A stretch of 64,000 bases of DNA, taken from contig NJBO01000006.1 of the NCBI GenBank assembly GCA_005223075.1, forward strand, positions 1-64,000. The letters run 5' to 3'. The translations under genes and the position numbers were made by a program. The number at the start of each line of letters is the position of its first letter. Positions within the stretch are counted from its first letter, which is position 1. Positions 59,981 through 64,000 of the stretch are shown here, piece by piece. The stretch is from a candidate division TA06 bacterium B3_TA06. GTDB lineage: Bacteria; Hydrothermota; Tepidihabitantia; B3-TA06. The notes under the pieces are model-generated. The model was not told the origin of the DNA. It saw nothing but the letters and a program-made list of their open reading frames with translations, and ran no database searches.

Positions 59981-61117
59981 ATGGGACTATCCAAAAGGTT
60001 GCCGCTACTTGTGGCATCTATCTTTCTTTTAGGGGGACTACTTCTATCCCTAAGCTGCACAAGCAACAATCCACCGTTGGTTCCGTCAGACCCACAGCCG
60101 AGCGACGGCGCTGGGGGTCAGCCGAGGAGCTTGACGCTTCACTGGAGCGGAGGGGATCCCGACCCGGAGCTTCCCTATTATGACGTTTATCTGGGAACCA
60201 CAGATCCCCCGCCCCTTAGAGAGGTCAACCTCATAGAAAAATACTGCGAGATCAGCGATCTTGACTCCAACACCACCTACTACTGGATGATCGTTGCCCA
60301 GGACGAGCAAGGCGACACCGCCGCCGGGCCGATCTGGTCCTTTACCACCACAATGGGTGATTCCTACGAGCCAAACAACTTGTTCGACCAGGCCTACGGT
60401 CCCTTGAGTTTTGGAACGGTCTACGAATCCTGGATCTGGGACTGGGAGGACTATTATGACATCTACTACTTTATCCCGGACTCAAGTGGTATTGTTAAGA
60501 TCGATCTTTACAGCCTGCCCACAGACTACGACCTGGTGCTTTTTGATGAGAACCAGGAGGAGCTTGATTGGTCCAGCAAGTGGGGACCGGCAGATGAATC
60601 GATCTCCTACTACGTCACGGGATCGGAGCTTTACTATGTGGTAGTCATTCTATACGATCGTCCCGACTCCAGAGACTCCTATCTACTGAAGGTAGACTAT
60701 ATCCAAACCCAAGACTCTTACGAGCCTAACGACTCCTTCGATGATGCCTACGGCCCACTGGATTTTGAAACGACCTACGAGTCATGGATATCAACCTGGG
60801 ATGATGTAGACTACTACTACTTTGTTCCCGCAAGCGACGGCTGGATAGGGATCGATCTCTACAGCCTGCCCGAAGACTACGATCTCTACCTGTGTGACTC
60901 CAACTACGATCTAATAGACGCCTCCGAAAATGAATACACTGAGAGTGAATGGATAGAATTCGAGGGGTCGGCTTCCGAGACCTACTACGTGGTTGTGGTG
61001 CCTTTCGAAGGATACGATGCTACTGATTCCTACTACCTGGAAATCTATTATTCTTACGGCTCCGCCCAAACATGGGGCCACACGCACAGGGAGAAAAGAA
61101 ACCTGAAAATCGATTAG
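59981..61117 (+). CDS. Lipoprotein with FN3 and two PPC domains
   Basis: 378 residues from ATG 59981 (AAGGAGG five nt upstream). Lipobox LLSLSC. Residues ~30-125 are a fibronectin-III-like domain (LTLHWSGGDPDPELPYYDVY, TTYYWMIVAQDEQGD). Two bacterial pre-peptidase C-terminal domains follow (about 127-240 and 245-360), each starting DSYEPN with D/F-DxAYGPL and containing IDLYSLPxDYDL. PPC domains usually accompany secreted proteases; here no enzyme is attached, so it may be a carbohydrate- or surface-binding protein. Confidence 0.8.
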   Translation: MGLSKRLPLLVASIFLLGGLLLSLSCTSNNPPLVPSDPQPSDGAGGQPRSLTLHWSGGDPDPELPYYDVYLGTTDPPPLREVNLIEKYCEISDLDSNTTYYWMIVAQDEQGDTAAGPIWSFTTTMGDSYEPNNLFDQAYGPLSFGTVYESWIWDWEDYYDIYYFIPDSSGIVKIDLYSLPTDYDLVLFDENQEELDWSSKWGPADESISYYVTGSELYYVVVILYDRPDSRDSYLLKVDYIQTQDSYEPNDSFDDAYGPLDFETTYESWISTWDDVDYYYFVPASDGWIGIDLYSLPEDYDLYLCDSNYDLIDASENEYTESEWIEFEGSASETYYVVVVPFEGYDATDSYYLEIYYSYGSAQTWGHTHREKRNLKID

Positions 61118-61133
61118 AAAGCATTAATAACCT

Positions 61134-61167
61134 CCCCCTATCTCCGCACGGGGATAGGGGGCTTTTT
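61134..61167 (+). terminator. Rho-independent terminator
   Basis: CCCCCTATC (61134-61142) pairs with GATAGGGGG (61153-61161), then CTTTTT. It ends 24 bp before the next promoter. Confidence 0.85.
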
Positions 61168-61190
61168 AAATATCTCCGGGATGATTATGC

Positions 61191-61218
61191 TTGACAACAT
61201 TCTCCAACTAGCTAATAT
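61191..61218 (+). promoter_or_regulatory. Promoter of the barrel-like protein
   Basis: TTGACA (61191-61196), 16 bp, TAATAT (61213-61218), 79 nt before ATG 61297. Confidence 0.85.
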
Positions 61219-61241
61219 AAGCAACAAATAAATCACTCAAA

Positions 61242-61290
61242 GGATAGAGAAATAATCTCTATCCGTAATAAGGTGAAAACCTTAAGGAGG
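61242..61290 (+). promoter_or_regulatory. Structured 5' leader: two hairpins next to the ribosome-binding site
   Basis: GGATAGAGA/AATAA/TCTCTATCC (61242-61264, nine perfect pairs), five bases, then AAGGT/GAAA/ACCTT (61270-61283, GNRA tetraloop), directly abutting AAGGAGG (61284-61290). Such a leader could stabilise the mRNA or gate initiation. No known riboswitch class was recognised. Confidence 0.55.
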
Positions 61291-61296
61291 AGCCAC

Positions 61297-61995
61297 ATGA
61301 AGAAAGCATTATCGCTAGGATTGCTTCTTATAGGCATGCTGGCGTTCAGCCATGCCCAAGCCAACCTGGTCGACATCGGCATAAACCTTGGCAGGGATTA
61401 CGTTGTAAATTATGTCATTGGACCGGTAACCTACTGGTCTCAACCTACCATAACAGCCTCCCCCTTCCATGTGGGGCTGGTCTTCGCGGTCTCACCTGTC
61501 AAAGGATTTAAACTGGGAGTGCGCGGCGGCTACTCGAACAAGATATTAACCAGAGAATTTAACTCTGTCTCCGATTACTTAGACAGCTGGGAGGAAGAAA
61601 TCACCATCCACGGCGGGATGGGTGAGTTCAGGATACTGGGTGAGGCCCCCATAGGCGGTGAACTGGCTTTTCTTTACGGTGGATTAGGACTAGGCTACTA
61701 CAATTACTTCACCGAATACTCAAAGGAAATATACAGTGATCCGACACAGACGGAGTACTCTGAAAGCAACACCCTGGGTTGGGCTCAGACCTTTATTGCC
61801 GGTGCTCATATCGGAATAGTCAAATGGGTAGGATTCAACGTGGAGATTGAGAAGCTGGGATGGCAGTCTCTGCAATATGTAGTCGAAGAAGTCACTGTAG
61901 ATGATGAGAATATTGGCGATTATGAAGGCAGCTATGAGCCTGCAGGTGGACTAGGAGATATAGGCGTCTCGGTTGCTTTGGTTTTCAAGATATAG
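61297..61995 (+). CDS. Exported beta-barrel-like outer membrane protein
   Basis: 232 residues from ATG 61297, six bases after AAGGAGG; the in-frame GTG at 61273 lies inside the leader hairpins. Signal peptide MKKALSLGLLLIGMLAFSHA. The mature part alternates polar and aromatic residues in strands (FHVGLVFAVSPVKGFKLGVR, GLGLGYYNYFTEYSKEIY) and ends in a strand closing with FKI, as outer membrane barrels do. Function unknown. Confidence 0.7.
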   Translation: MKKALSLGLLLIGMLAFSHAQANLVDIGINLGRDYVVNYVIGPVTYWSQPTITASPFHVGLVFAVSPVKGFKLGVRGGYSNKILTREFNSVSDYLDSWEEEITIHGGMGEFRILGEAPIGGELAFLYGGLGLGYYNYFTEYSKEIYSDPTQTEYSESNTLGWAQTFIAGAHIGIVKWVGFNVEIEKLGWQSLQYVVEEVTVDDENIGDYEGSYEPAGGLGDIGVSVALVFKI

Positions 61996-62088
61996 CCGGC
62001 TTGTAAGAGAAACCCTAATCGCCTTACGTTGCCCGGGCAAGCCATTATTGCAATTGGGGCATGGGAACTATAACTTAAGCCGAAACTT

Positions 62089-62116
62089 TTGACACGTACG
62101 GGGTAAGAGATATACT
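62089..62116 (+). promoter_or_regulatory. Leaderless-type promoter of the alkX-like gene
   Basis: TTGACA (62089-62094), 16 bp, TATACT (62111-62116), eight bases, ATG (62125). Confidence 0.8.
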
Positions 62117-62124
62117 GTGTCCCA

Positions 62125-63344
62125 ATGACGAAGATATCCTCGGCACTTGCCAGAAGATTGACCCTGCACTCCCAATTACTGGACGGTCGAACAAAACTGC
62201 CTAAAGGGAAGGAAGGAATAGCCCAGGCTATCGAGAAACTGGGCTACGTTCAGATAGACACCATAGCGGTCATCAACCGCGCCCATCATCATACCCTCTG
62301 GACAAGGCGACCGGACTACAGCCCTGCGATGCTCGATGAGCTTCAGGCCAAGGACCGCCGGGTATTCGAGTACTGGGGACACGCCGCTTCGTATCTGCCG
62401 ATGAAAGACTACCGATACTACATACCCAGGATGCGTGCCTTCCCCTGGGGTGACGGCTGGATCAAAAGGATGCACGAGAGGCATAAAGACGTGATGAAGG
62501 ACGTGCTGGAAAGGATACGCAAGGAAGGTCCTCTGGGCTCGGTGGACTTCAAGGCGCATGATGGCAAGAAGCGCGGGGCGTGGTGGGATTGGAAACCGGC
62601 AAAGACGGCGTTGGAGATGCTTTTCTGGAAGGGAGATCTGATGGTCACCGAGCGCCGCAACTTCCAAAGGATCTATGACTTGACCGAACGGGTGCTGCCT
62701 GGGGGGGGGTAGATACCACGGTTCCAGATCCAGCTGAAGTGGCCAGGTTCAGGGTAAAAAGGGCGCTTTGCGCGCATGGTATAGCCACCCAGCGAGAGAT
62801 CTTAGACCATCTACATATAAGTTCGAAAGAGAAAGTTCCAGATGCTTTAGACGAAATGGTTGATTCGGGAGAAGTAGTCCAGGTAGAAATCGTGGGACTT
62901 GAAGGGATCAATTATTATGTCCTTAGCGATGTTCTGAGAAATGCATCGCGGCTTAGCAAACGCAAACCCCGCCTGCATCTTCTCTCTCCTTTCGACAACC
63001 TGATCATCCACAGACCTCGAACAGAACAACTTTTCGGGTTCTCATACTCACTTGAGTGCTACACTCCCCCTGCCAAGCGCAGGTTCGGCTACTTCTGCCT
63101 GCCCATCCTATGGGGTGAGCAATTCGTAGGAAGGCTCGACCCGAAAGCCGACCGAAAACAAAAGACGCTTGTGGTCCGCAACCTTGTATTCGAGGAGGGG
63201 TTTAAACACTACGAGGGGATTCTTCACTCGCTTGCAGAAAAACTGAAAGCCCTGGCCTCATTCAATAGATGCGAGAAGGTACTGATCGAGCAGACAATGC
63301 CCGGCAAGGTAAAAACTCACTTAAGTAGAACGTTAAGACTTTAA
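62125..63344 (+). pseudogene. AlkX/YcaQ-type DNA glycosylase, frameshifted at a G9 tract
   Basis: Frame one (62125-62712) gives 195 residues with KLGYVQIDTIAVINRAHHHT, the QxD motif region of the HTH_42 family, then WGHAASYLPMKDYRYY. It stops at TAG right after nine G (62701-62709). One extra G would join it without a break to the frame read to 63344 (VDTTVPDPAEVARFRVKRAL onward, ending with FDNLIIHRPRTEQLFGF and GKVKTHLSRTL), giving about 406 residues, the family's usual length. AlkX/AlkZ enzymes unhook interstrand crosslinks or remove alkylated bases. The gene is either off by phase variation, recently broken, or a sequencing error. Confidence 0.8.
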
Positions 63345-63451
63345 GCTAACAGTAGTTCTCTTGCTAAAACCTTCTCCCACCCGGGATATCCACCGACATG
63401 GTGGTACAGGGATTTGAGATTCAGGTTAGTCAGTTTCTTGTGTTTGTTCAT
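63341..63451 (-). CDS. Possible 36-residue protein
   Basis: From ATG 63451 with GGAGG six bases upstream: MNKHKKLTNLNLKSLYHHVG, then GYPGWEKVLARELLLA. The strong ribosome-binding site is the main support; composition is plausible for a basic helical peptide. It converges with the alkX-like gene. No promoter box was found. It could be a fragment. Confidence 0.35.
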   Translation of the reverse strand: MNKHKKLTNLNLKSLYHHVGGYPGWEKVLARELLLA

Positions 63452-63483
63452 CTTTAGCCTCCGATCGCGATCTCCATGGCTTT

Positions 63484-63513
63484 ATTCGTCAGGTTTCTAT
63501 TGCACTCGTCATA
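63484..63513 (+). repeat. Composite repeat copy 4: head only
   Basis: ATTCGTCAGGTTTCTATTGC then ACTCGTCATAA, preceded by CCATGGCTTT as copy 2 is by CCATGGCTTA. The tandem 10-11 bp units are missing here. It lies about 40 bp before the start of the last gene. Confidence 0.7.
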
Positions 63514-63551
63514 ATCCAGAGGAGACTTAATAAACAAAAAAGGGAGATATT

Positions 63552-64000
63552 ATGCCTTACGCAACGATAAGAGAAATTTTGTCCGAGGTGGATGCGGAGA
63601 ATCCTCCTGCACCCGAGCATTTTCCTGATTTTAATCCGACGGATATAGAGGCCTGGGCATATCTTATACACGTCTATCTCGATTCTTCGCAGTCGGATTT
63701 TGGTCGTCCGTCCTTTCTGCCCAAATATACACGGGCAACCGGTGGGTTCCAATATGGATTTCTCAGCCAGGAGAATCCCTTCGCACCCCGATATCCCGCA
63801 AACTACGATAAAGCGATCAAAGCGACTTACATCAAGAAGATATTGGATTACATCACGATTCTGACGCGAGCATGGATAGGGAGGGATAAAATAAGTCTGA
63901 TTGGACAAAAGCAGGTGATGGGTTTTGATCTCAAAGGTGAAACAATAGACGATCGTTGGACCTTTTTCCTCGGGCTTTACAACAGAGCCATGCAAGCGCG
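63552..64000 (+). CDS. Unrecognised protein, 3' end outside the window
   Basis: From ATG 63552, preceded by AAAAGGGAG, the frame is open for 149 codons to the window edge. It starts MPYATIREILSEVDAENPPA and contains FLPKYTRATGGFQYGFLSQE and AIKATYIKKILDYITILTRA. No signal peptide or membrane helix. I do not recognise the family. The open frame, the ribosome-binding site and balanced composition favour this strand over the antisense frame. Confidence 0.6.
   Translation, partial: MPYATIREILSEVDAENPPAPEHFPDFNPTDIEAWAYLIHVYLDSSQSDFGRPSFLPKYTRATGGFQYGFLSQENPFAPRYPANYDKAIKATYIKKILDYITILTRAWIGRDKISLIGQKQVMGFDLKGETIDDRWTFFLGLYNRAMQA

Noticed and set aside
63489-63995. 168-residue minus-strand frame
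   Set aside because: It is antisense to a plus-strand frame that has a ribosome-binding site, a sensible N-terminus and runs off the window; the minus frame has no Shine-Dalgarno and an odd composition rich in Cys and Ile.
1-64000. tRNA, rRNA, tmRNA and other standard RNA genes
   Set aside because: No cloverleaf with a CCA-proximal acceptor and TTCRA loop, and no rRNA stretch, was noticed by reading; a covariance search would be needed to exclude a missed tRNA.

Overview
The window is a stretch of bacterial chromosome with moderate-to-high GC, short intergenic gaps and many overlapping genes. Several exported proteins end in a type IX secretion-like C-terminal sorting domain (ends near 1554, 35815, 36931, 51295). 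With lipoproteins carrying PQQ-like propellers, a GWxTD protein, OmpA-like and beta-barrel proteins and FmdB/DUF3467 proteins, this suggests an uncultured diderm of the FCB/WOR-3 (Stahlbacteria) type. That placement is inference; no rRNA or tRNA gene was found.

Layout. 1-2.6 kb: end of an exported protein, then a 1.1 kb repeat-rich gap. 2.6-10.8 kb: a probable + operon with an OmpA-like protein, two envelope proteins, a mannose-family PTS module (EIIB, broken EIIC, very short EIID, HPr, EI), a sugar-phosphate isomerase and a sugar nucleotidyltransferase. 10.8-19.5 kb: minus-strand folC, tldE, tldD (own promoter), then ftsK, an M50 protease, cca and DUF3467. 19.6-28.2 kb: accessory-looking, AT-richer segments (dCTP-deaminase-like membrane protein, lone lipoate-ligase domain, YD-repeat coiled-coil protein, paired XRE regulators, GIY-YIG-like protein, three-TM protein) interleaved with the NAD(P)H-hydrate repair enzyme and a propeller protein. 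28.5-37 kb: P5C dehydrogenase and individually promoted exported proteins. 37-45.2 kb: minus-strand housekeeping genes ispF, phoU, Na/Pi symporter, thpR, cinA, pgpA, secF, secD, pdxJ. 46-48.6 kb: a second tldD/tldE pair. 48.6-54.3 kb: a bactofilin-like protein, desulforedoxin/rubrerythrin, methyltransferase, FmdB and esterase-PDZ. 54.4-59.8 kb: a minus operon (TPR lipoprotein, two paralogous GT39-like glycosyltransferases, FAD oxidoreductase). 60-64 kb: a lipoprotein, a barrel-like protein, an AlkX-type glycosylase broken at a poly-G tract, and an unknown truncated gene.

Regulation is unusually readable. Promoters match TTGACA-N16/17-TATAAT closely, with 16 bp common. They fall into two classes: those with an untranslated leader and AAGGAGG (mostly exported proteins), and those whose -10 box lies only 5-8 nt before the start codon with no Shine-Dalgarno (ispF, thpR, pdxJ, methyltransferase, fmdB, alkX, GWxTD, three-TM protein), i.e. 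apparently leaderless.

The most unusual items are the leaderless promoter class, a dispersed composite repeat (conserved ~28 bp head plus 10-11 bp tandem units, four copies), a dCTP-deaminase-fold membrane protein lacking key catalytic residues, a complete PTS phosphorelay with a wrecked permease, a G9 frameshift in alkX, and a covarying 3' hairpin family.
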